Notes under the pieces: generated by a model
The model's database searches: none
Told to the model about the DNA's origin: nothing
What the model saw: only the letters and a program-made list of their open reading frames with translations
DNA from: a virus
IMG/VR virus record: IMGVR_UViG_3300009431_000136
Location: 1-24,148 of that record
Reading direction: 5' to 3' (one strand)
DNA: 24,148 nucleotides
In this document: positions 1 through 5,122 of the stretch, in pieces
Layout of the letters: each line of letters opens with the position of its first letter
Position numbering within the stretch: position 1 is the stretch's first letter
Made by a program: the position numbers and the translations under genes

Positions 1-1
1 G

Positions 2-103
2 TGCCTTACAGATAAAATATTTTTTACAATAGCAATAGTTTTAATAATAATTTGGGTTGTAATTTTCGCTATAAAGATATTTTATGGACAAACCAATTCG
101 TAA
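2..103 (+). CDS. C-terminal end of a small membrane protein (5' partial)
   Basis: An open frame enters from the left edge and ends at TAA 101-103. The 33 visible residues contain one strongly hydrophobic stretch (FFTIAIVLIIIWVVIFAI), long enough for a single transmembrane helix, then a short polar tail ending in GQTNS. The next gene starts inside it (ATG at 84), the same overlap style seen across the window, which supports it being translated. The N-terminus lies outside the window, so family and function cannot be assigned. Confidence 0.45.
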   Translation, partial: CLTDKIFFTIAIVLIIIWVVIFAIKIFYGQTNS

Positions 104-257
104 AATTTGTAAATGTAAAGAACGATCTGCTATTAGTGGGCTTATAGTGGATCAGAAAACTCATAATATTCTCGATTATGTTTGTGCAGATTGTGAAGGA
201 CTGATCGAAGCGCCGGCCAATATGAAGTTAATTATTATTCAAAAAAAAGGAGGCTGA
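84..257 (+). CDS. small Cys-rich (zinc-finger-like) protein, unknown function
   Basis: This is a 57-residue protein with four cysteines arranged as CKC near residues 9-11 and CADC at residues 35-38, spacing that would suit a single zinc site. No enzyme motif is present. It starts inside the preceding membrane-protein gene and its stop (TGA 255-257) lies two bases before the ATG of the next gene, so the three small genes look translationally coupled. It is one of five short Cys-containing proteins in the first 3.2 kb. Phage miniproteins of this kind often bind host proteins or nucleic acids, but nothing here shows the role. Confidence 0.55.
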   Translation: MDKPIRKICKCKERSAISGLIVDQKTHNILDYVCADCEGLIEAPANMKLIIIQKKGG

Positions 258-259
258 CT

Positions 260-418
260 ATGAATGTATTTAAACATTTTACTCTTATCGTTATAACTAT
301 TTGTATAGTGCTTTTTATGATTATTACAAGTTTTCGATTATCTAAATTAGAAAAAATGCAAAGTGTTTATTCTCAAAAAGTGAATTCTTTAGTTGATTAT
401 TCACTTGGGATTAAATAG
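260..418 (+). CDS. small single-pass membrane protein
   Basis: The 52-residue product begins with a short basic/polar N-terminus and a hydrophobic segment (about residues 7-23, TLIVITICIVLFMIITS), followed by a polar, Lys/Gln-rich tail likely to be helical. The layout is that of a small inner-membrane anchor protein. The start follows a good AAAGGAGG site at 245-252. The stop is 14 bases before the dehydratase start. No family is recognised. Confidence 0.5.
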   Translation: MNVFKHFTLIVITICIVLFMIITSFRLSKLEKMQSVYSQKVNSLVDYSLGIK

Positions 419-432
419 AAAGGAGATAAGGA

Positions 433-1437
433 ATGAAGAAGATTTTGATCACAGGTAGTAATGGATTCATTGGTCATCATTTTTGTGAACACATAATTAA
501 AAAAACGGATTGGCAGATATTTGCAATTGATAAACTTACTTATGCATCGTTTGGCTTTGATAGGCTTAAAGATGTTAATGTTTTTAATATCAATAGAATT
601 CAATTATATACCTATGATTTCACCAAACCTTTAGAGGGTTATTTATCTAAGCAATTACAGGATGTTAATTATATTGTGCATATGGGAGCTGAGACACACG
701 TGGACCGTAGTATAGAGGATCCTAAGCCGTTTGTTTTGACAAATGTTTTAGGTACCATGAATATGTTGCAGTTTGCGCGTACGTGTAAAAATTTAGAAAA
801 GTTTATATACTTCTCTACAGATGAAGTATTTGGGCCTGCGGTAAAAGAATTTTATCCTTATGGGTTTTTGGAATGGGATAGATATAACTCATCAAATCCT
901 TATGCTGCTACAAAGGCCGCTGGAGAGGAATTATGCTTGGCTTGGCAAAATACCTATAAAGTACCGGTAATAATTACGCATACAATGAATGTATTCGGAG
1001 AACGTCAGCATCCGGAGAAATTTATACCTCTTATTGTTAAGAAAATACTTAATAATGAATTAGTGCATATTCATGCTGATAAAGAATGTAAGGTCCCGGG
1101 ATCCCGGTTCTGGATTCATGCGCGCAATGTTGCGGCCGCGATTATGTTTATATTAGATAAAGGTAGGATAAGAGATAAATATAATATAGTGGGCGAAAAA
1201 GAACTCAATAATCTTGAACTAGCTGACTCAATAGCAGATCTTATGTGTAGGGATCTTAGATATGAATTAGTAGATTTTCATTCCTCGAGGCCTGGACATG
1301 ATTTAAGATATGCACTTTGTGGCACCAAGTTAAAAGAAATGGGATTCAATATGCCTAAAGATTTTATGGAATCTCTAGATAAAACAATAAGCTGGATGTT
1401 GGAAAATAAAAGATGGTTAGATCTAAAAAATGACTAA
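433..1437 (+). CDS. dTDP-glucose 4,6-dehydratase-like NAD-dependent sugar epimerase/dehydratase
   Basis: This is an extended short-chain dehydrogenase (334 aa, close to the ~350 aa of RmlB). The NAD-binding Rossmann motif GxxGxxG is at G8, G11 and G14. The block AETHVDRSIEDP (residues 86-97) followed by TNVLGT, the TDEVFG motif (129-134) and the YxxxK pair (Y157, K161) are the signature of RmlB-type dehydratases, which convert a nucleotide-diphospho-glucose to its 4-keto-6-deoxy form with bound NAD. In RmlB, T-D-E of TDEVFG together with the Tyr form the active site, and all are present. An AAAGGAG site lies 8 bases upstream of the ATG. It stands alone among tiny genes, about 17 kb from the glycosyltransferases, which it could supply with a deoxysugar precursor. 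Its nucleotide specificity (dTDP, CDP, GDP or UDP) cannot be read from the sequence, so no symbol is given. Confidence 0.88.
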   Translation: MKKILITGSNGFIGHHFCEHIIKKTDWQIFAIDKLTYASFGFDRLKDVNVFNINRIQLYTYDFTKPLEGYLSKQLQDVNYIVHMGAETHVDRSIEDPKPFVLTNVLGTMNMLQFARTCKNLEKFIYFSTDEVFGPAVKEFYPYGFLEWDRYNSSNPYAATKAAGEELCLAWQNTYKVPVIITHTMNVFGERQHPEKFIPLIVKKILNNELVHIHADKECKVPGSRFWIHARNVAAAIMFILDKGRIRDKYNIVGEKELNNLELADSIADLMCRDLRYELVDFHSSRPGHDLRYALCGTKLKEMGFNMPKDFMESLDKTISWMLENKRWLDLKND

Positions 1438-1576
1438 GAATATCTACGTTATCGGCTGGATCCATAAACTCGGCTATTTTATTGCATTAGCTTATTTTAT
1501 AGATTTGAATAAAGCAAAAGATGTAGCTAAAATACGTAAATGCAGAGTTTATAAATTAGAGGAGGTGATTGTATGA
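1430..1576 (+). CDS. small hypothetical protein
   Basis: A 48-residue reading frame overlaps the end of the dehydratase gene by 8 bases and ends in an ATGA overlap with the next gene (stop 1574-1576, next ATG 1573). These junctions, and an uninterrupted frame across the gap, are the reasons to call it. The product has a moderately hydrophobic N-terminal half, then a basic helix-like segment (KAKDVAKIRKCRVYKLEEV) ending in acidic residues. No family is recognised. The sequence gagGAGGTG in its last codons also serves as the ribosome site of the next gene. Confidence 0.5.
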   Translation: MTKNIYVIGWIHKLGYFIALAYFIDLNKAKDVAKIRKCRVYKLEEVIV

Positions 1577-1767
1577 AGATATTTTTAAAAGATGGAAGAG
1601 TAGTTATTTATAATGACGCTAATAATATCAAAATAGAAGATGGATTTGTAAAAGTTTTGGACGAAAAGGGTGGTTGGATAGCTATGTTAAATCAAGAACT
1701 AATTGAACGTATTGATTGCCTTTCCCCTTGTTCAATAAAACGAAGAAAGAATAGGTGTTCAAAATGA
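1573..1767 (+). CDS. small hypothetical protein with beta-rich N-terminus
   Basis: A 64-residue protein. Its N-terminal half alternates hydrophobic and polar residues (MKIFLKDGRVVIY, FVKVLDEKGGWIAML), which suggests a small beta-barrel or beta-sheet fold, and its C-terminus is basic with two cysteines (CLSPC) plus a third near the end. A strong GAGGAGGTG site sits 7-8 bases upstream, and both ends overlap neighbours by ATGA. No function can be assigned. Confidence 0.6.
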   Translation: MKIFLKDGRVVIYNDANNIKIEDGFVKVLDEKGGWIAMLNQELIERIDCLSPCSIKRRKNRCSK

Positions 1768-1988
1768 AAATTATTTTAATTATTTATGGTTGCCTATGCA
1801 TTGGTATTGTTATTGGATATTTTACTTGCGCGTTGATGATGGCTAATAAAGAAAGAAAGCGAGTAAAAGAAATATTAAATCATCATCTACAGGAAAAGAT
1901 TGTTGGTAGAGCATATCTCTATGAAATAGACTGGGATTCTTTTATTGATCAAGTTGAGAAGGATATAAATGAGCAAGAAGAAATATAA
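1764..1988 (+). CDS. small membrane-anchored protein with acidic helical tail
   Basis: The best start is the ATG at 1764, which forms an ATGA overlap with the preceding stop; a GTG at 1755 in the same frame would add three residues but has no better ribosome site. The 74-aa product has an N-terminal hydrophobic helix (residues 2-25, with glycines and cysteines) and then a charged, probably helical cytoplasmic or periplasmic domain ending in EKDINEQEEI. It could be a signal anchor or a spanin-like piece, but no lipobox follows the hydrophobic segment in the expected place. Function unknown. Confidence 0.55.
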   Translation: MKIILIIYGCLCIGIVIGYFTCALMMANKERKRVKEILNHHLQEKIVGRAYLYEIDWDSFIDQVEKDINEQEEI

Positions 1989-2127
1989 ATATACTCATTG
2001 CTTTAAATGTAAACATCATTATTTTAGACGTAGCATTAGAGATAATGGGATCAAATGTAGATACGGATATCAAGGACTTTGGAGTGCAAAGCGATGTAAG
2101 AAGTTTAAAGCGGAAAGGAAAGTTTAA
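1969..2127 (+). CDS. small basic zinc-finger-like protein
   Basis: A 52-residue, very basic protein with CFKC (residues 11-14), C30 and C43 as possible zinc ligands, plus three histidines near the first pair (H10, H16, H17). It overlaps the preceding gene by 20 bases and stops one base before the next start. It is not among the longer open frames of the region, but its composition, the junctions and the AAAGGAAAG site it carries for the next gene support it. A nucleic-acid-binding role would fit the charge but is inference. Confidence 0.5.
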   Translation: MSKKKYKYTHCFKCKHHYFRRSIRDNGIKCRYGYQGLWSAKRCKKFKAERKV

Positions 2128-2128
2128 T

Positions 2129-2266
2129 ATGATTAGAAAAGATAAAAAGGCTTTGGAAGAAATCTTTAAAGAAGAATTTGAAAGAGCTCGTAGGAGAATT
2201 GCGAAAAGAGTAGCGAGTTTATTAGTAAAACAAATGGCATTGAAAGTGCCAAAGAGGAAAAAATGA
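2129..2266 (+). CDS. small charged helical protein
   Basis: ATG 2129 is preferred over an upstream in-frame ATG at 2045 because AAAGGAAAG lies 7-8 bases before it and because the longer version would overlap the zinc-finger-like gene over most of its length. The 45-residue product is almost entirely charged and helical (KALEEIFKEEFERARRRIA, then VASLLVKQMALKV), with an amphipathic pattern. Its end overlaps the DUF6166-like gene by ATGA. No family recognised. Confidence 0.55.
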   Translation: MIRKDKKALEEIFKEEFERARRRIAKRVASLLVKQMALKVPKRKK

Positions 2267-2520
2267 AACATACATTAGAAGGAATACAGGAAACTAGGGA
2301 AGTATTTTTAGATGGTGCGATATTAACTCCCGACGAGAGCCAGAAGGTTAAAAATCATAGTCCGGATGGCTTTAATTGGGGTTATGGTGGATCTGGGCCT
2401 TCGCAGTTGGCATTGGCCATTGTTTTAAAGATTACGGGCAAGTCAGATGGTTATCAAGACTTTAAGTGGAAGCACATAGCGCCTTTATTGCCTAACTTTG
2501 AAATAGAATTTGAGTTATGA
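2263..2520 (+). CDS. DUF6166-like small phage protein
   Basis: The 85-residue product carries the run SPDGFNWGYGGSGPSQLALA (residues 33-52), which I recognise as the hallmark of a small conserved family annotated as DUF6166 in phages and mobile elements. Family members are usually 80-120 aa and have no established biochemical role. The C-terminal part (DFKWKHIAPLLP) also fits. The gene starts in an ATGA overlap with its predecessor. Family assignment is from memory of the motif and is moderately sure; function is unknown. Confidence 0.65.
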   Translation: MKHTLEGIQETREVFLDGAILTPDESQKVKNHSPDGFNWGYGGSGPSQLALAIVLKITGKSDGYQDFKWKHIAPLLPNFEIEFEL

Positions 2521-2524
2521 AAAA

Positions 2525-2639
2525 CGGTAGTAGCTCTGGACAACTCTGGAACTGGATAGGGTATACTCTTGAACCTGAGTGCCACCAGCTTTATAACTTG
2601 CCAGTGATGTTATCGTTATAAGGTTAGAGCTACCACCCG
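2525..2639 (+). ncRNA. candidate structured RNA (possible cis-regulatory element or small RNA)
   Basis: The interval between the DUF6166-like gene and the PnuC-like gene is visibly richer in G and C than its surroundings and folds well by eye. The outer stem pairs GGTAGTAGCTCT (2526-2537) with AGAGCTACCACC (2626-2637), 11 of 12 positions, and two G-U pairs can extend it inward. A second stem pairs CTTTATAAC (2589-2597) with GTTATAAGG (2615-2623), nine pairs including one G-U. A small hairpin pairs ACTC (2565-2568) with GAGT (2577-2580). ACTGG (2551-2555) can pair either with CCAGT in the loop of the second stem (2601-2605), making a pseudoknot, or through CTGG with CCAG (2585-2588), so two states are possible. 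The outer stem ends ten bases before the next ATG, which has no ribosome site. A 34-codon frame (2517-2621) with an ATGA start overlaps it and is the main alternative. Confidence 0.5.
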
Positions 2640-2646
2640 AAAAAAA

Positions 2647-2859
2647 ATGATTAAAACTTTAGGATACATAGCTTCATTCAATACGGTCCTGACGGTTTAT
2701 CTTACCGGCAATAAAAATATCGCAATATGGTATTTATCAATCATCAATCAATGCATATGGGGATTCATTGGATGGAAAACAAAGCAATATTATCTTTGCT
2801 GCATGGCGATTTGTTTACAGATCTTAAATATTAGAGGATTAAGGAAGTGGATGAAATGA
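2647..2859 (+). CDS. small three-helix membrane protein resembling half of a PnuC transporter
   Basis: A 70-residue, highly hydrophobic protein with about three membrane segments (roughly residues 4-20, 24-42 and 46-62) ending in NIRGLRKWMK. The pattern of a W/N-containing helix (WYLSIINQCIWGFIGWKT) followed by Tyr- and Gln-containing helices and an N-I-x-G-x-x-x-W ending resembles one repeat of PnuC nicotinamide riboside transporters, which are about three times longer; short phage proteins of this type exist. Transport activity is not shown. No Shine-Dalgarno site precedes the ATG, only a run of A, and the structured RNA candidate abuts it, so its translation may be controlled by that RNA. 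It ends in an ATGA overlap with the next gene. Confidence 0.6.
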   Translation: MIKTLGYIASFNTVLTVYLTGNKNIAIWYLSIINQCIWGFIGWKTKQYYLCCMAICLQILNIRGLRKWMK

Positions 2860-3008
2860 AACAAGCACAAGTTTGTCCAGTATGTGAAGGCCGGGGAGAA
2901 GTTGCTGCTGGATTTTATATGGATAGTACTACATCAGCACCCGAAAAATGTAAAAGTTGCTGGGGATGTGGATATATAGTAATTGATCAAAACGATGATG
3001 GAGAATAA
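2856..3008 (+). CDS. DnaJ-type zinc-finger miniprotein
   Basis: A 50-residue protein made of little more than CPVCEGRG (residues 7-14) and CKSCWGCG (32-39), i.e. two CxxCxGxG-like motifs as in the cysteine-rich domain of DnaJ. The second has an extra Cys in place of the usual residue before G. In DnaJ two such motifs bind one zinc; the J-domain and the substrate-binding domains are absent here. Single zinc-finger miniproteins like this are frequent in phage genomes and have no known function. Start overlaps the previous stop by ATGA, and the acidic tail (DQNDDGE) is unusual. Confidence 0.65.
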   Translation: MKQAQVCPVCEGRGEVAAGFYMDSTTSAPEKCKSCWGCGYIVIDQNDDGE

Positions 3009-3032
3009 ATTATAAAAGGAGGTTTAATTAAA

Positions 3033-3221
3033 ATGAAAATAGTTAAATGTAAAAATTGTGGAGCAGATATTCTTTGGTTAAAGACAATTAAAAATAAACT
3101 AATTTCTGTTAATGCGCAAAAAAAGAAATTATTTGTTAGGGCTCTTGGACATATACATTCTAAATATGAACTTTTTGAAGGATGGGAGAGCCATTCGTGT
3201 TTGGCAAAAAAAACTAAATGA
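3033..3221 (+). CDS. zinc-ribbon-like small protein
   Basis: A 62-residue protein beginning KCKNCGADILWLKT, with a CxxCG knuckle at residues 6-10, followed by a beta-like middle and HSC (residues 54-56) near the end that could supply further ligands. This arrangement, CxxCGxxIxW followed by a strand and a Lys/Val/Asn segment, is common in short phage proteins of unknown role. A strong AAAGGAGG site is 9-10 bases upstream. It ends in an ATGA overlap with the next gene. Confidence 0.6.
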   Translation: MKIVKCKNCGADILWLKTIKNKLISVNAQKKKLFVRALGHIHSKYELFEGWESHSCLAKKTK

Positions 3222-3358
3222 GCGGCAAAATCTACAGAAAACTACGCCAAGAAATTCGTAAGGACATGCAGAAATGGATCAACCATGTTATAAAGTCCCT
3301 CGCGCTAGGAGATAGGCTCAAGCTTGCATGGAAGATTGTAAGGGGTAGACATGTGTAA
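3218..3358 (+). CDS. small basic hypothetical protein
   Basis: A 46-residue, Lys/Arg-rich, probably helical protein (for example KIYRKLRQEIRKDMQKW). Its codon use is less AT-rich than its neighbours. It starts with an ATGA overlap to the zinc-ribbon gene and is the last clear gene of the early small-gene run; promoter elements for the packaging operon begin 52 bases after its stop. No family recognised; DNA or RNA binding would fit the charge only. Confidence 0.5.
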   Translation: MSGKIYRKLRQEIRKDMQKWINHVIKSLALGDRLKLAWKIVRGRHV

Positions 3359-3410
3359 AAAATTTTGCCCTAAACTCCGACGGGAGAATAAGTTGCTAAA
3401 ATATTTGTAG

Positions 3411-3440
3411 TTGACAACGTAATAATTTCCATGCTATTTT
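3411..3440 (+). promoter_or_regulatory. sigma-70-type promoter with extended -10 for the packaging operon
   Basis: A perfect TTGACA (-35) at 3411-3416 is followed after 18 bases by TATTTT (-10) at 3435-3440, preceded by TGC at 3432-3434, an extended -10 arrangement. The site lies in the only non-coding gap between the small-gene run and the ParB-methyltransferase gene. With the usual 6-7 base distance the transcript would start at about 3447, which is the A of the start codon of the next gene. A TATATA at 3440-3445 is an alternative -10 but gives a 23-base spacer. Confidence 0.65.
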
Positions 3441-3446
3441 ATATAT

Positions 3447-4697
3447 ATGTTAGCTTGGAAGACAGAGAAGCGTAAAGTCTCCGATTTAATCCCCGCAAAA
3501 TATAATCCTCGTACATTATCAGATAAACAATCCAAAGACCTTTCTAATTCAATTCAGAAATTTAGCCTAGCGGATCCTATTATAATCAATAAGGATAATA
3601 AAATTATTGGTGGACATCAACGCATTAAAATCTTAAAGGATCAAGGAATTGTAGATGTCGATGTCCGGGTCCCTGATAGACAGTTATCAGAAAAGGAAGA
3701 AGAAGAGCTTAATCTCAGATTAAATAAAAATGTTGGTGAATGGGATTGGGACCTATTAGCTAAGTTTGATGAAGACATGTTATTAGGTGTTGGATTTGAT
3801 AGTAATGAGATGGATTTAATATTAGGAGTTGACGAAGATGATTTTAATGTCAAAAAAGAGATTGAAAAAATTAAAGGAAATCCAGTTACTAAAAAAGGAG
3901 ATTTATATCAATTAGGCGATCATAAATTATTGTGTGGTGATTCTACTAATATAGAAAGTTATAGAATATTATTTAATAAAATTAGGGCTAAGATGATTTT
4001 TACTGATCCACCATATAATGTTGATTATAGTTATGATTGGCGTTCTGGTTTGCATAAAGGTAAGACAGTTGAACATAATTTCTTTAATGATAAGAAAAGC
4101 GATAAGGAATATTATCAGTTTATCAAAGACTGTTTCTTAAATGCTTATAAATTTAGTTTTGAAGATACAAATTATTATTGTTGGTATGCAAATAAATTTC
4201 ATCATATAGTTAGGCAAAGTTTAATTGATGGAGGTTGGCATTTCTCCCAAGTTATAATTTGGATAAAAAACTATCAAGTATTATCGCCTGGACAAGATTT
4301 TCATAGAACATTTGAGCCTTATTTTCATGGTTGGAAAAAAGGCAAGAAACACTTCTATAATAAAATAGGTAATTATAAAGATATTGTTAATCACGAAGAG
4401 TATGAAGAGCTATTATCTACTTGGTATGAGAATAGAGATAAAATAAGCACGTATCAGCACCCTACTCAAAAGCCGCTTAGATTAGCTGAAAGAGCTATTA
4501 AGAAATCTTCAGTAGTAGATGATATAGTTTTAGATATGTTTGGAGGTTCTGGTTCTACTTTATTAGCTTGCGAGCAATTAAAAAGAAAATGTTTTACTAT
4601 TGAATTAGATCCCATATACTGTGATGTCATAGTCAAAAGATGGGAACAATTTACTAATAAAAAAGTGACGAATGTTACAAATTTGGTGACCGTATGA
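3447..4697 (+). CDS. ParB-like nuclease domain fused to an N4/N6 DNA methyltransferase
   Basis: This 416-aa two-domain protein is typical of phage and plasmid genes next to terminases. Residues about 8-95 form a ParB/sulfiredoxin-like domain, with a GGHQRI motif (residues 55-60) in the usual position. Residues about 150-410 are a DNA adenine/cytosine-N4 methyltransferase: catalytic motif IV DPPY is at 187-190 and the SAM-binding motif I DMFGGSGS is at 363-370, so the order IV before I marks the beta class. The expected product is a methylated base in a short recognition sequence, protecting phage DNA or marking it for packaging or regulation. No restriction partner is nearby. The ATG has no ribosome site and an in-frame stop lies at 3423-3425, so no upstream start is possible; the promoter position suggests a leaderless mRNA. 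It ends in an ATGA overlap with the terminase small subunit. Confidence 0.92.
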   Translation: MLAWKTEKRKVSDLIPAKYNPRTLSDKQSKDLSNSIQKFSLADPIIINKDNKIIGGHQRIKILKDQGIVDVDVRVPDRQLSEKEEEELNLRLNKNVGEWDWDLLAKFDEDMLLGVGFDSNEMDLILGVDEDDFNVKKEIEKIKGNPVTKKGDLYQLGDHKLLCGDSTNIESYRILFNKIRAKMIFTDPPYNVDYSYDWRSGLHKGKTVEHNFFNDKKSDKEYYQFIKDCFLNAYKFSFEDTNYYCWYANKFHHIVRQSLIDGGWHFSQVIIWIKNYQVLSPGQDFHRTFEPYFHGWKKGKKHFYNKIGNYKDIVNHEEYEELLSTWYENRDKISTYQHPTQKPLRLAERAIKKSSVVDDIVLDMFGGSGSTLLACEQLKRKCFTIELDPIYCDVIVKRWEQFTNKKVTNVTNLVTV

Positions 4698-5122
4698 AAT
4701 GGAATATGTCTACAGTTAAGAAGTTGTTAAATGCTTTCAGAGAAGGGAATACAATAATATCTGCTTGCAAAATAGCTGGAATAACAAGAATGACTTTTTA
4801 TAGATGGATTGCGAAAAGCCCTAAGCTAGAATTAAGAATAGAAAAGTTAAAAACAAATAGAAATTCTTTAGTTGTGGATGCATTATATGCTAAGGCATTA
4901 AAAGGTGATACTACGGCGTGTAAGGCTTGGTTGCAGAATAAAGCTAATTGGAAATTCACTGAAACAAAAATAGATGTTAATGCTTCAGCAAGTGCAGGAG
5001 CTGAAGCAAAAGCGGAGGTAGTCCTTGAGCCAGCAGTCGTCAAAAATAGATTACAACACAACATTGGGCTTATTAAGAGATTCGGATTGCTTGATCTCGA
5101 ATCAGTCGAAAGTTCAAATTGA
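4694..5122 (+). CDS. terminase small subunit
   Basis: A 142-residue protein with an N-terminal helix-turn-helix (about residues 15-42, ACKIAGITRMTFYRWIAKSP), a middle helical section (LYAKALKGDTTACKAWLQNK) often seen in phage small terminases and related DNA-binding proteins, and an Ala/Glu-rich linker followed by a C-terminal tail. Small terminase subunits recognise the packaging site and hand the DNA to the large subunit, and the next gene is that large subunit, with which it overlaps by 98 bases. The ribosome site of the large subunit lies inside this gene. Sequence alone does not identify the packaging site type. Confidence 0.85.
   Translation: MKWNMSTVKKLLNAFREGNTIISACKIAGITRMTFYRWIAKSPKLELRIEKLKTNRNSLVVDALYAKALKGDTTACKAWLQNKANWKFTETKIDVNASASAGAEAKAEVVLEPAVVKNRLQHNIGLIKRFGLLDLESVESSN
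5014..5018 (+). promoter_or_regulatory. ribosome binding site deciding the TTG start of the large terminase
   Basis: GGAGG at 5014-5018 lies inside the small terminase gene and six bases before TTG 5025. No ATG occurs in the large-subunit frame before the conserved Walker A region, so this site is the reason to accept the TTG start and the 98-base gene overlap. Confidence 0.65.

Noticed and set aside
397-603. Antisense frames such as those at 397-603, 1942-2271 and 8180-8569
   Set aside because: They are shadows of real genes on the + strand: low-complexity translations, no ribosome sites, and they cover conserved domains in the sense frame.
2517-2621. A 34-codon frame with an ATGA overlap across the structured RNA candidate
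   Set aside because: The overlap is attractive, but the strong pairing and the G/C-rich composition are better explained by an RNA. I kept it only as an alternative in that entry.
3351-3410. A 19-codon frame (MCKKFCPKLRRENKLLKYL) starting inside the basic gene at 3218-3358
   Set aside because: It is too short to judge, has no ribosome site, and the ATG overlap could arise by chance. It is not listed as a gene.
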